Positions 1 through 6,304 of a stretch of 7,146 nucleotides of DNA are shown here, one piece after another; positions within the stretch are counted from its first letter, which is position 1; every line of letters starts with the position of its first letter. Origin of the DNA: Comamonadaceae bacterium (GTDB lineage: Bacteria; Pseudomonadota; Gammaproteobacteria; Burkholderiales; Burkholderiaceae_C); contig CANGMW010000134.1 of NCBI GenBank assembly GCA_947454695.1, positions 1-7,146 on the forward strand. The letters are read 5' to 3'. The notes below the pieces were generated by a model. That model was not told where the DNA came from, made no database searches, and saw only the letters and a list, made by a program, of their open reading frames with translations. Made by a program: the position numbers and the translations under genes.

Positions 1-1037
1 ACCACCACGGGCTCGTGTTCGAGCAGGATGCCAAAACGCTCGTACACACTGGTCTGAATGGCGCGCGCCAGGGTCATGACTTCGCCGCCGGTGGCCGCGG
101 TCTCGCCCCGGCCGCGGTTGACCAGCACCAGGGCCTGTTTTTCATACACGCCAGCCTGGCCGATGGTCTTGCCTTTCCAGCCACAGGCATCAATCAGCCA
201 GCCCGCCGCCAGTTTGATGCGGCCGTCGTCAAGCTGGTAGTGCACGATTTTGGGTTCGCGCGCAATGATGTCGGCGCATTGCTCGGGCGAGACGGTGGGG
301 TTTTTGAAAAAGCTGCCGGCATTGCCAATGACCGCCGGGTCGGGCAATTTGGCACGGCGAATCTGGCAAACCCAGTCAAAAATTTGCTGCGCGCCGGGCT
401 CGCTCACCCCTGACTCGGCCATTTTTTTCTCCAGATCGGCGTAACCCAGCACCGGCTTCCAGGGCTTGGGCAAGCGAAAGCGCACCCGGGTGATGAGCGC
501 GCGACCCGCCAGTCCCAAACCACCGCTGTGTTTGAAGACCGAGTCGCGGTAGGCAAACCCGCACTGGGCGGCGTCCAGGGTGAAAGACTGGCCGGTGTGC
601 AAATCGATGGCGTCCAGCGATTCAAACCGGTCCTGCAACTCCACGCCGTAAGCGCCGATGTTTTGCACGGGCGAGGCGCCCACGCTGCCGGGAATCATGG
701 CCAGGTTTTCCAGCCCCGGCCAGCCCTGTTCCAGTGTCCAGGCCACGGTCTCGTGCCAGTTTTCCCCGGCCCCGACCTCCACGACCCAGGCGCGCGGCAG
801 GTCTTGCACCAGACGCCGGCCCATGATTTCCACCTTGAGCACCACGGGTTTGACGTCGCCGGTGAGCACAATGTTGCTGCCCCCGCCCAGCACAAATTTG
901 GGCTGCTGCGCGAGTTGCGGGTCGGCCAGCACCGCCTGCACATCGGCCTCATCGCTCACCCGCACCAGGGTTTGGGCGCGGGCCACGATGTGGAAGGTGT
1001 TCAGGGGCTGGAGTTGGACGTTGTTCTGGACTAACAT
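1..1037 (-). CDS. murB: UDP-N-acetylmuramate dehydrogenase MurB (3' end cut by window edge)
   Basis: MurB is the cytoplasmic FAD enzyme that reduces UDP-GlcNAc-enolpyruvate to UDP-MurNAc with NADPH, the second committed step of peptidoglycan precursor synthesis. Translating the minus strand from ATG at 1037 gives 345 complete codons with no stop before the edge. The FAD-binding part shows LGGGSNIVL (residues 50-58) and IPGSVGASPVQNIGAYG (115-131). The substrate domain shows YRDSVFK (163-169, family active-site Arg at 164) and NAGSFFKNP (239-247, with the catalytic Ser at 242). Near the end, LLEHEPVV carries the expected catalytic Glu (340 or 342). E. coli MurB is about 342 residues, so only a few codons are probably missing. 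These motifs fit the E. coli-like class of MurB. The N-terminal NTFGI motif reads NTFHI here. No clear Shine-Dalgarno precedes the ATG, but the MLVQNNVQLQPLNTF start matches family N-termini. It is divergent from yajQ. Confidence 0.96.
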   Translation of the reverse strand, partial: MLVQNNVQLQPLNTFHIVARAQTLVRVSDEADVQAVLADPQLAQQPKFVLGGGSNIVLTGDVKPVVLKVEIMGRRLVQDLPRAWVVEVGAGENWHETVAWTLEQGWPGLENLAMIPGSVGASPVQNIGAYGVELQDRFESLDAIDLHTGQSFTLDAAQCGFAYRDSVFKHSGGLGLAGRALITRVRFRLPKPWKPVLGYADLEKKMAESGVSEPGAQQIFDWVCQIRRAKLPDPAVIGNAGSFFKNPTVSPEQCADIIAREPKIVHYQLDDGRIKLAAGWLIDACGWKGKTIGQAGVYEKQALVLVNRGRGETAATGGEVMTLARAIQTSVYERFGILLEHEPVV

Positions 1038-1055
1038 GCGGTGTGTGATTACGGT

Positions 1056-1068
1056 TGAGATTGTCTCA
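1056..1068. promoter_or_regulatory. 13-bp palindrome in the murB/yajQ divergent gap
   Basis: The 60-bp gap between the two divergent starts holds TGAGA-TTG-TCTCA, a perfect inverted repeat with 5-bp arms and a 3-bp centre. It lies 18 bp from the murB start and 29 bp from the yajQ start. Such a position would suit an operator or a leader hairpin. No convincing -35/-10 pair was found on either strand, and a 5-bp arm can occur by chance, so a regulatory role is only a possibility. Confidence 0.25.
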
Positions 1069-1097
1069 CCACCCCCAGCCTTACGAGAAACAGTGCC

Positions 1098-1583
1098 ATG
1101 CCTTCATTTGATACGGTTTGCGAAGCCGACCTGGTAGAAGTTAAAAACGCGGTGGAAAACACCGTCAAAGAGATCAGCACCCGCTTTGATTTCAAAGGGA
1201 CGGCTGCGGCCATCGAGATCAAGGACAAAGAAATCACCCTGATCGGGGACGCCGATTTTCAGCTCACCCAGATTCAGGATGTCTTGCGCAACAAGCTGAC
1301 CAAACGCAATGTGGATGTGCGCTTTCTGGACATTGGCGACCCGCAAAAAATCGGCGGCGACAAGGTCAAGCAGGTCATCAAAGTGCGTAACGGCATCGAG
1401 AGTGAGCTGGCCAAAAAAATCCAGCGACTCATCAAAGACAGCAAGATCAAAGTGCAGGCCGCCATTCAGGGAGACGCCGTGCGTGTGAGCGGCACCAAGC
1501 GCGATGACTTGCAAGCGGCCATGGCCTTGATTCGCAAGGACGTCACCGATGTGCCGCTGAGCTTTAACAATTTCCGCGACTGA
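1098..1583 (+). CDS. yajQ: YajQ family cyclic di-GMP-binding protein
   Basis: This 161-residue protein is full length for YajQ (E. coli protein about 163). It starts with the family signature MPSFDTV. It also has RFDFKG (about residues 29-34), a conserved block around IKDSKIKVQAAIQGD (about 111-126), VSGTKRDDLQ (about 130-139) and the family ending FNNFRD. YajQ proteins are small cytoplasmic proteins with two ferredoxin-like folds that bind nucleotides. In Xanthomonas and Pseudomonas they act as cyclic-di-GMP receptors that work with a transcription factor partner. No such partner is adjacent here. The ATG has only a weak ribosome-binding site (GAG in ACGAGAAA). The next gene begins 9 bp after the stop, so the two are probably cotranscribed. 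Confidence 0.96.
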   Translation: MPSFDTVCEADLVEVKNAVENTVKEISTRFDFKGTAAAIEIKDKEITLIGDADFQLTQIQDVLRNKLTKRNVDVRFLDIGDPQKIGGDKVKQVIKVRNGIESELAKKIQRLIKDSKIKVQAAIQGDAVRVSGTKRDDLQAAMALIRKDVTDVPLSFNNFRD

Positions 1584-1592
1584 CAGGTCCAC

Positions 1593-2549
1593 GTGTTCTT
1601 CAAGAACGACAACGACTACCAGCACCTGCTCAGCCAATGGTCCAATTTGGAAGCGGGTCTGGGTATCTTGTTGCTGCGTCCGCAGTCGGCGCATGAGTTT
1701 GCGCAGCGCATCCCGCAGTACGACCGGTGGCTGCAAGCCTTGTTAGACAAGGACACGGACGTTGGCTTGTATTTGTTGTTTCAGCTGGCCACCAATTCCA
1801 CGGTGGGCTACAGCGCCTCCCACGCCCTCATCTGCAGCGCCCTGTGCCATTTGATTGCCAAGGCGATTGACTTGGAGCCTTATGAACGCGACAGATTGGT
1901 TCGTGCCGCGCTCACCATGAACGTGGCCATGACGGCCTTGCAAGACCAGCTCGCAGTTCAAACCGAAAAACTCAACCGCGAACAACAAGCGGCAGTGGCA
2001 GCCCACCCTGCGCAGGGGCGCGAGCTCTTGATCCAATTAGGGATTCAGGATCAGTTGTGGCTGGACGTGGTGGCTGGCCACCATGACAAAAAAATCATCG
2101 AGCAGCCCTTGGACACCCTGCCCGCCGTGCAGCGGCTGGTGCGCATTTTGCATTTGGTGGACCGCTACGCCGCCATGATTTCACCGCGCAAATCGCGCAA
2201 TGGGCGCAGCAGCATGGATTCGGCTCGCCAGATTCTGCAGACTGAGGCTGTACCGGACGCAGAGGTCGGGCCGGCCTTGATCCGCACGGTCGGTTTATGC
2301 CCGCCGGGCACCTATGTGCGCTTAGATGACAACGCGATTGCGGTGGTGGTCCGTCGCAGCCCCGAAGTGAACCAACCGTTTGTGGCCATCGTCACCACTA
2401 CCCGGGAAGAGCCGCTGCCGCAGCCGATCCTGCACAGGACCGTGACGGGCTTACCGGCCATCCAAGCCGCACTGCCCGCGGGTCAGGTCAAGCTGCGTCT
2501 GAACCATCTGCACATCCTGCATATGGGTGCGCAAGTCCGTGCCGGCTGA
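1593..2549 (+). CDS. Degenerate HD-GYP-type (HD superfamily) protein
   Basis: This 318-residue protein starts at GTG, with AGG 5 bp upstream. HD-GYP domains are metal-dependent phosphodiesterases that hydrolyse cyclic di-GMP. The match is by spaced motifs: SASHALIC (74-81) for the first helix His, AALTMNVAM (105-113) where active proteins have a LLHDIGK-type block, HPAQGRELL (138-146), GHHD (162-165) for the HHE motif, and LVDRYAAMISPR (188-199) for the ADxxDAxxSxR block. Near the end, PPGTYVRLDDNAIAVVV (237-253) resembles the PPGTLVxLSDGxxAVV tail of many HD-GYP proteins. The HD dyad is replaced by Met109-Asn110, the following Lys by Met113, and the DGxGYP motif is absent, whereas H77, H138, H163/H164 and D190 remain. 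Ordinary phosphodiesterase activity is therefore doubtful. No signal peptide or membrane segment is evident, and residues 1-60 match nothing I recognise. Placement next to yajQ fits a cyclic-di-GMP-related role, which is inference. Confidence 0.78.
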   Translation: MFFKNDNDYQHLLSQWSNLEAGLGILLLRPQSAHEFAQRIPQYDRWLQALLDKDTDVGLYLLFQLATNSTVGYSASHALICSALCHLIAKAIDLEPYERDRLVRAALTMNVAMTALQDQLAVQTEKLNREQQAAVAAHPAQGRELLIQLGIQDQLWLDVVAGHHDKKIIEQPLDTLPAVQRLVRILHLVDRYAAMISPRKSRNGRSSMDSARQILQTEAVPDAEVGPALIRTVGLCPPGTYVRLDDNAIAVVVRRSPEVNQPFVAIVTTTREEPLPQPILHRTVTGLPAIQAALPAGQVKLRLNHLHILHMGAQVRAG

Positions 2550-2551
2550 GC

Positions 2552-3193
2552 TCAAGCGGTCTTTTTACTTCCCAGTTTCGACTCAGTGCCCCGCACCAGC
2601 CGTCCGATGTTCTCGGCATGGCGATAAATCAGCAAGAGACTCATCAGGCAGATGGCCATCAGCACCGGGGCTTCGAGCGACCAGGCCAGGCCGTCGCCAA
2701 ACATGTAGTAGACCGGCGCAAACACCGCCGCCACGATGGACGCCAGCGACACATAGCGAAAGAAGTAGGCAATCAGCGCAAAGCTCAGCATCGTGGCCAG
2801 CCCCAGCATCCAGTTCAGCCCGATGATCACCCCCAACGCAGTGGCCACCCCCTTGCCGCCCTGAAAGCGGAAATAAAGCGGGTACAGGTGCCCCAGGAAA
2901 GCCCCCAATGCGACCATTCCCACCGTGCCCTCGGCCAAGCCGTAGGCGGGCCCGTAGACGCTCACCAGCATGACGGGCAGCCAGCCTTTGGCCGCATCGA
3001 GCAGCAAGGTCACGATGGCGGCTGCTTTGGAGCCCGAGCGCAGCACATTGGTGGCGCCCGGATTTTTGCTGCCGTAAGTGCGCGGGTCGCTCAAGCCCAT
3101 CAGGCGACTGACGATGACGGCAAAGGACAGCGAGCCAATCAGGTATGCCGCCAGCGCGGCCAGTTCGGGATAAATCACTTGCAAGCTATTCAC
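2552..3193 (-). CDS. plsY: Glycerol-3-phosphate acyltransferase PlsY
   Basis: PlsY is an inner-membrane enzyme that transfers the acyl group from acyl-phosphate (made by PlsX) to glycerol-3-phosphate, giving lysophosphatidic acid for phospholipid synthesis. The 213-residue product is normal length and mostly hydrophobic, with about seven likely membrane segments. All three family motifs are present: motif 1 as GSLSFAVIVSR (20-30) running to GSKNPGATN (41-49), motif 2 as GHLYPLYFRFQGGKGVAT (101-118), and motif 3 as RHAENIGRLVRGTE (191-204). The C-terminus is basic (SKLGSKKTA). Translation starts at GTG (3193), supported by a perfect AAGGAG 6 bp upstream. The gene follows ybaK after 23 bp on the same strand and is probably in its transcript. 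Its stop lies 2 bp from the stop of the convergent HD-GYP-like gene. Confidence 0.97.
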   Translation of the reverse strand: MNSLQVIYPELAALAAYLIGSLSFAVIVSRLMGLSDPRTYGSKNPGATNVLRSGSKAAAIVTLLLDAAKGWLPVMLVSVYGPAYGLAEGTVGMVALGAFLGHLYPLYFRFQGGKGVATALGVIIGLNWMLGLATMLSFALIAYFFRYVSLASIVAAVFAPVYYMFGDGLAWSLEAPVLMAICLMSLLLIYRHAENIGRLVRGTESKLGSKKTA

Positions 3194-3199
3194 AACAAA

Positions 3200-3205
3200 C
3201 TCCTT
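3200..3205 (-). promoter_or_regulatory. Shine-Dalgarno of plsY, supports the GTG start
   Basis: Reading the minus strand, AAGGAG is followed by TTTGTT and then the GTG at 3193-3191. The 6-bp spacing is close to optimal. It decides for the GTG start, which also fits the expected PlsY N-terminal length. Confidence 0.8.
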
Positions 3206-3216
3206 GGAACACAGGG

Positions 3217-3708
3217 CTATTCTGCCAGCGCGCAGTTCACGCGGGTGGCTTGCAGCAGCGACACGCAGACCTGCGGGTCAATGCCCACCAGATAGCCGCG
3301 CCGCCCGCCGTTGATCAGGATGCGCGGCAGGGTGAGGATGCTCTCTTCGATGTACACCGGCATGTCGCGTCGCGTGCCAAAGGGCGATGTGCCGCCCACC
3401 AGGTAGCCGCTGTGCCGGTTGGCCACTTCAGGCTGGCAGGGCTGCACCGACTTGGCGCCGATCTGGCGCGCCAGGTTCTTGGTCGACACCTTGCGGTTGC
3501 CGTGCATCAGCACCACCAAAGGCTTGGCGTCCTGGTCTTGCATGATGAGGGTCTTGACCACATGAAATGGGTCCCAACCCAGCACCGACGCGCTGTGCAG
3601 CGCACCGCCATGCTCCAGATACTCGTAGGGGTGCTCGGTAAATTCAATCCGGTGGGCCCGCAGCATCTGGGTGGCCGGGGTCTCGGAAACATGCTCTTTT
3701 TTTGACAT
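3217..3708 (-). CDS. ybaK: Cys-tRNA(Pro) deacylase, YbaK/EbsC family
   Basis: YbaK is a free-standing trans-editing enzyme that removes cysteine wrongly attached to tRNA(Pro) by prolyl-tRNA synthetase. The 163-residue product (E. coli YbaK about 159) begins MSKKEHVSETPATQML, typical of the family. It carries the conserved catalytic-pocket lysine in HVVKTLIM (Lys52), VLMHGNRKVSTKNLA (66-80), the loop GYLVGGTSPFGTRR (101-114) and LINGGRRGYLVGIDP (131-145). The reading frame stays open upstream to 3825. An ATG at 3756 has a GGGGGG run just upstream that could act as a ribosome-binding site and would add 16 residues (MKKLCLYTRACVDNRA). I prefer 3708 because that extension is unlike family N-termini, although the site before 3708 is weak (only GGA about 10 bp away). 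It precedes plsY and is divergent from the YebC-family gene. Confidence 0.93.
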   Translation of the reverse strand: MSKKEHVSETPATQMLRAHRIEFTEHPYEYLEHGGALHSASVLGWDPFHVVKTLIMQDQDAKPLVVLMHGNRKVSTKNLARQIGAKSVQPCQPEVANRHSGYLVGGTSPFGTRRDMPVYIEESILTLPRILINGGRRGYLVGIDPQVCVSLLQATRVNCALAE

Positions 3709-3715
3709 AGCGCGA

Positions 3716-3742
3716 TTGTCCACGCAAGCGCGCGTGTATAAA
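3716..3742 (+). promoter_or_regulatory. Candidate promoter for the YebC-family gene
   Basis: In the 95-bp gap between the divergent ybaK and YebC-family starts, TATAAA (3737-3742) resembles a -10 box. TTGTCC (3716-3721) is a possible -35 with a short 15-bp spacer. Transcription would start near 3750, about 55 bp before the ATG. The complement of the same AT-rich patch reads TTTATACA, so it could also serve ybaK on the other strand, though no matching -35 was found there. This is the only AT-rich patch in the gap. Confidence 0.3.
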
Positions 3743-3789
3743 CACAGCTTCTTCATGAATCCCCCCATGCGCTCAACCGCGCATCTCAC

Positions 3790-3795
3790 AAGGAA
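3790..3795 (+). promoter_or_regulatory. Shine-Dalgarno of the YebC-family gene
   Basis: AAGGAA lies 8 bp upstream of the ATG at 3804 and supports the start that gives the family N-terminus MGAQWK. Confidence 0.7.
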
Positions 3796-3803
3796 CAACA
3801 CCC

Positions 3804-4517
3804 ATGGGCGCGCAGTGGAAAGCAAAAGGCAAAGATTTGGTGGCCAATGCCAAGGGCAAACTGTTTGGCAAACTGGCCAAAGAGATCATGGTGGCGGCAC
3901 GCAGTGGCGCCGACCCGACCCAAAACGCCCGCCTGCGGCTGGTGGTGGAGCAGGCCCGCAAGGTCTCCATGCCCAAAGATACGCTGGAGCGCGCGATCAA
4001 AAAAGGCGCGGGCCTGACCGATGAGCCGGTGCAGTTCGAACGTGTGCTCTATGAAGGCTTTGCGCCGCATCAAGTGGCCGTCATGGTGGAGTGCCTGACC
4101 GACAACGTCAAACGCACCGCGCCGGAAATGCGCGTGCTGTTTCGCAAAGGCCAGCTGGGCACCTCGGGCTCGGTGGCCTGGGACTTTGACTACCTGGGCT
4201 TCATCGAAGCCACACCGCAAAACCCCGATGCCGACGCTGACACCGCCGCCATCGAAGCCGGTGCGCAGGACCTGGAGGCCGGTGAAGACGAGGGCAACAC
4301 CCTGTTTTTGACCGCCCCCGCCGACCTGGACCTGGTGGCCCGCGCCTTGCCCGCGCATGGCTTCACCGTGCTGTCCATGAAGCTGGGCTACAAACCCAAG
4401 AACCCGATCAACCCGGCCGACCTGAGCCCCGAGGCACTGGAAGAGGTGGAAGCTTTCCTGGCAGCCATCGAGGCCAATGATGATGTGCAAGAAATCTATG
4501 TCGGCCTGTCGGGCTGA
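3804..4517 (+). CDS. YebC/PmpR-family protein (MGAQWK-type, not canonical YebC)
   Basis: The 237-residue product has the full YebC/TACO1 architecture: a basic N-terminal helical domain (about 1-75, with KLAKEIMVAARSGADPTQNARLR in 23-45 and MPKDTLERAIKKGAG at 56-70) and two alpha/beta domains. Conserved elements include YEGFAP (83-88), CLTDNVKRT (97-105) and the family hallmark GQLGTSGSVAWDFD (116-129). The family is known as transcriptional regulators (PmpR represses quorum sensing in Pseudomonas) and, from more recent work, as ribosome-associated factors that ease translation of difficult stretches such as polyproline. Canonical YebC starts MAGHSKWANIKH, whereas this one starts MGAQWKAKGKD and is closer in style to the E. 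coli paralogue YeeN (MGRKW start). The strand's next gene is a YitT-family protein with a 21-bp gap. I therefore name only the family and give no gene symbol. Confidence 0.93.
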   Translation: MGAQWKAKGKDLVANAKGKLFGKLAKEIMVAARSGADPTQNARLRLVVEQARKVSMPKDTLERAIKKGAGLTDEPVQFERVLYEGFAPHQVAVMVECLTDNVKRTAPEMRVLFRKGQLGTSGSVAWDFDYLGFIEATPQNPDADADTAAIEAGAQDLEAGEDEGNTLFLTAPADLDLVARALPAHGFTVLSMKLGYKPKNPINPADLSPEALEEVEAFLAAIEANDDVQEIYVGLSG

Positions 4518-4538
4518 TTGAGACGCGCATTGAGCTCC

Positions 4539-5156
4539 ATGCCCGCCGAACACGACACCGCCGCCCTGCACCACAGCGTGTTTGAGGACGCGCTGGCGCT
4601 GCTCAGCGGCACCGCGCTCATTGCCTTGTCAGTCACGCTGTTCCAGCAGGCGCAGTTGCTCAGCGGTGGCACCGCCGGCATCGCCTTTCTCTTGCACTAC
4701 GCCACCGGTTGGAAATTCGGCGCGGTGTTTTTTGTGCTCAACCTGCCGTTTTATGCGCTGGCCTGGCGCCGCATGGAGCGGGCGTTCTTGGTCAAGACCA
4801 TGGTGGCGGTGGCACTCGTCTCCGTCTTGAGCGAACTCACACCGCAGTTCATCCGCTTTGAGTTTGTGCAGCCGCTGTACGCCGCCTTGGTGGGCGGTGT
4901 GATGCTCGGTGTGGGCTTTCTGATTTTGTTTCGCCACCGTGCCAGCCTGGGCGGCGTGGGCATTTTGGCGTTTTACCTGCAAGAAACCCGCGGTTGGCGC
5001 GCCGGCCATGTGCAAATGGCGGTGGACGCGCTCATCCTGATGCTGGCCTTGTGGAGCAGCTCGCTGGAAAAGGTGGTGCTCTCGGTGGCGGCAGCCGTGG
5101 TGCTCAACCTCACCTTGTCGATCAACCACCGCGCCGGGCGCTACATCGCGACCTGA
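4539..5156 (+). CDS. YitT-family (DUF161) integral membrane protein, short form
   Basis: This 205-residue protein has about six hydrophobic segments (roughly 16-36, 42-56, 62-76, 83-103, 113-131 and 158-194, the last perhaps two helices). It shows the YitT-type pattern LLSGGTAGIAFLL (41-53) followed by FVLNLPFYALAW (65-76). It then repeats in the second half as GGVMLGVGFLILFRHRASLGG (119-139), with the glycine-pair loop typical of the family. The function of YitT proteins is not established; some are suggested transporters. Bacillus YitT is about 280 residues with a cytoplasmic C-terminal DUF2179 domain, which is absent here. ATG 4539 was chosen; in-frame TTG codons at 4518 and 4530 are possible earlier starts. 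A TGAG lies 5 bp before the ATG. It follows the YebC-family gene closely and is probably in the same operon. Confidence 0.85.
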   Translation: MPAEHDTAALHHSVFEDALALLSGTALIALSVTLFQQAQLLSGGTAGIAFLLHYATGWKFGAVFFVLNLPFYALAWRRMERAFLVKTMVAVALVSVLSELTPQFIRFEFVQPLYAALVGGVMLGVGFLILFRHRASLGGVGILAFYLQETRGWRAGHVQMAVDALILMLALWSSSLEKVVLSVAAAVVLNLTLSINHRAGRYIAT

Positions 5157-5183
5157 AGGCCGCAGCGCACACCGGCGCAGGTC
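5150..5183. terminator. Possible bidirectional terminator hairpin between convergent genes
   Basis: GACCTG (5150-5155) and CAGGTC (5178-5183) are perfect inverted repeats. Inside them GCCG (5159-5162) pairs with CGGC (5173-5176), leaving a 10-nt loop and an asymmetric internal bulge. The structure spans the whole 27-bp gap and the stop of the YitT-family gene, as expected for a terminator shared by convergent genes. There is no T-run on either side, so intrinsic termination is not well supported. Confidence 0.3.
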
Positions 5184-6251
5184 TCAGATGGCCGGGTCGG
5201 TCATCTCGCGGCGGATGTCGTCAAACGTCTTGAGCAGTTCCGGCGACAAAGTGGTGCCCCAAGCGGCCACATCCTCATCGAGCTGTGCCAGCGAGGTGGC
5301 GCCGATGATGGTGCTGGCCACTTGCCATTTGGTATAGCAAAACGCCAGCGCCATTTGCGAGGGCGTCATGCCGTTGTCGCGCGCAAGTTGGTTGTACCGG
5401 CGCGCGGCCTCCAGTGCCGCCGGGCGACCCCAGCGCTGCTTTCGCACCGATTCGTACTTGGCAATGCGCCCCTGCGCGGGCGCGTCCGGGCCGGTGAGGC
5501 CACTGGCGTCGTATTTGCCGGTGAGCAAACCAAAAGCCAACGGGGAGTACGCCAACAGCGACACGCCCAGGCGGTGCATGGTCTCATCCAAGCCGTTTTC
5601 CAAAGAGCGGTTGACCAGACAGTACGGGTTTTGCACGGTGGTCACACGCGGCAGGCCATGCTGCTCGGCCAAGCGCACAAACTCGTGCACGCCATAAGGC
5701 GTTTCGTTGGACAGACCAATCGCACGCACTTTGCCGGCCTTGACCAAACGGCCCAGCGCTTCGAGCTGGGTATGGATGCTGGTGAGCGCGGGGTTGTCTT
5801 TGCTCGGGTCAAAGTAGGTCATGCCAAACATGGGCACATGACGCACCGGCCAATGGATTTGATACAGGTCGATGACGTCGGTTTTGAGGCGCTTCAAGCT
5901 GCCCTCACACGCGGACTCAATGTCAGCGGCGGTGAGGTCGGCGCTGCCGCCGCGCACCCAAGGCATGCCGCGTGACGGGCCGGCCACCTTGGTGGCCACC
6001 ACCATCTTGGCGCGGGCACCGGGGTTCTTGGCAAACCAGTTGCCGATGATGGTTTCGGTCAGGTTAAAGGTCTCGGCCTTGGGCGGCACCGCGTACATCT
6101 CGGCGGTGTCCAGAAAGTTGATGCCATGCGCGAGTGAGCGCGAGAGGATGGCATGTGAGTCGGCCTCGTTCACTTGCTCGCCAAAGGTCATGGTGCCCAG
6201 GCAAATAGGGGTGACGTGCAAATCGCTACGGCCAAGTTGAATGGTTTTCAT
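5184..6251 (-). CDS. tas: Tas-like NADP(H)-dependent aldo-keto reductase
   Basis: The 355-residue product is a cytoplasmic TIM-barrel aldo-keto reductase, which reduces aldehydes or ketones with NADPH. The catalytic tetrad is visible: Asp48 and Tyr53 in FLDTAEMYAVPP, Lys88 in VVATKVAGPSR, and His133 in DLYQIHWP. Similarity to E. coli Tas (346 residues) runs along the whole length: LGTMTFGEQVNEADSHA (18-34), LTETIIGNWFAK (64-75), IGLSNETPYGV (178-188), VQNPYCLVNRSLENGL (206-221), LLAYSPLAFGLLTGKY (232-247) and VASTIIGATSLAQL (311-324). E. coli tas was found as a suppressor of a tyrosine requirement; its natural substrate is unclear. Start ATG 6251 gives the usual MKTIQLGRSDLHVTP N-terminus; an in-frame TTG at 6281 would add ten residues without support. 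No strong ribosome-binding site is seen. It lies 53 bp after the acyl-CoA synthetase gene on the same strand. Confidence 0.93.
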   Translation of the reverse strand: MKTIQLGRSDLHVTPICLGTMTFGEQVNEADSHAILSRSLAHGINFLDTAEMYAVPPKAETFNLTETIIGNWFAKNPGARAKMVVATKVAGPSRGMPWVRGGSADLTAADIESACEGSLKRLKTDVIDLYQIHWPVRHVPMFGMTYFDPSKDNPALTSIHTQLEALGRLVKAGKVRAIGLSNETPYGVHEFVRLAEQHGLPRVTTVQNPYCLVNRSLENGLDETMHRLGVSLLAYSPLAFGLLTGKYDASGLTGPDAPAQGRIAKYESVRKQRWGRPAALEAARRYNQLARDNGMTPSQMALAFCYTKWQVASTIIGATSLAQLDEDVAAWGTTLSPELLKTFDDIRREMTDPAI

Positions 6252-6304
6252 GAGATCAGTGGGGTCGAAGGTTGAAAGCAAGCGCGAGTTTAGCGGGGGG
6301 CGGC

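Noticed and set aside
15..1137. Several plus-strand open frames over the left 1 kb
   Set aside because: They are shadows of murB on the minus strand, which runs off the left edge and has its whole set of catalytic motifs.
1104..1736. Minus-strand open frame of 210 codons opposite yajQ and the start of the next gene
   Set aside because: It is antisense to a full-length YajQ and crosses two plus-strand genes; no motif or ribosome-binding site supports it.
1905..1935. Possibility that loss of the HD dyad in the HD-GYP-like gene is a frameshift artefact
   Set aside because: The frame is continuous and the flanking residues on both sides align with the family without a gap, so this is a substitution.
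2542..2566. Possible intrinsic terminator after the HD-GYP-like gene (stem plus CTTTTT)
   Set aside because: The best stem is only three pairs plus one after a mismatch. The T-run is explained by Lys codons at the end of plsY on the other strand.
2618..3295. Plus-strand open frame of 225 codons opposite plsY
   Set aside because: PlsY on the minus strand has all three family motifs. The antisense product is rich in His, Gln and Arg and matches nothing.
3786..4574. Minus-strand open frame of 262 codons opposite the YebC-family gene, longer than the gene itself
   Set aside because: The plus-strand protein has clear full-length family motifs and a good ribosome-binding site. The antisense translation is His/Gln/Gly-rich with no recognisable domain, a usual by-product of GC-rich codon bias.
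4629..5129. Minus-strand open frame of 166 codons opposite the YitT-family gene
   Set aside because: The translation is His/Gln-rich and hydrophilic, the mirror of a hydrophobic membrane protein, and has no domain.
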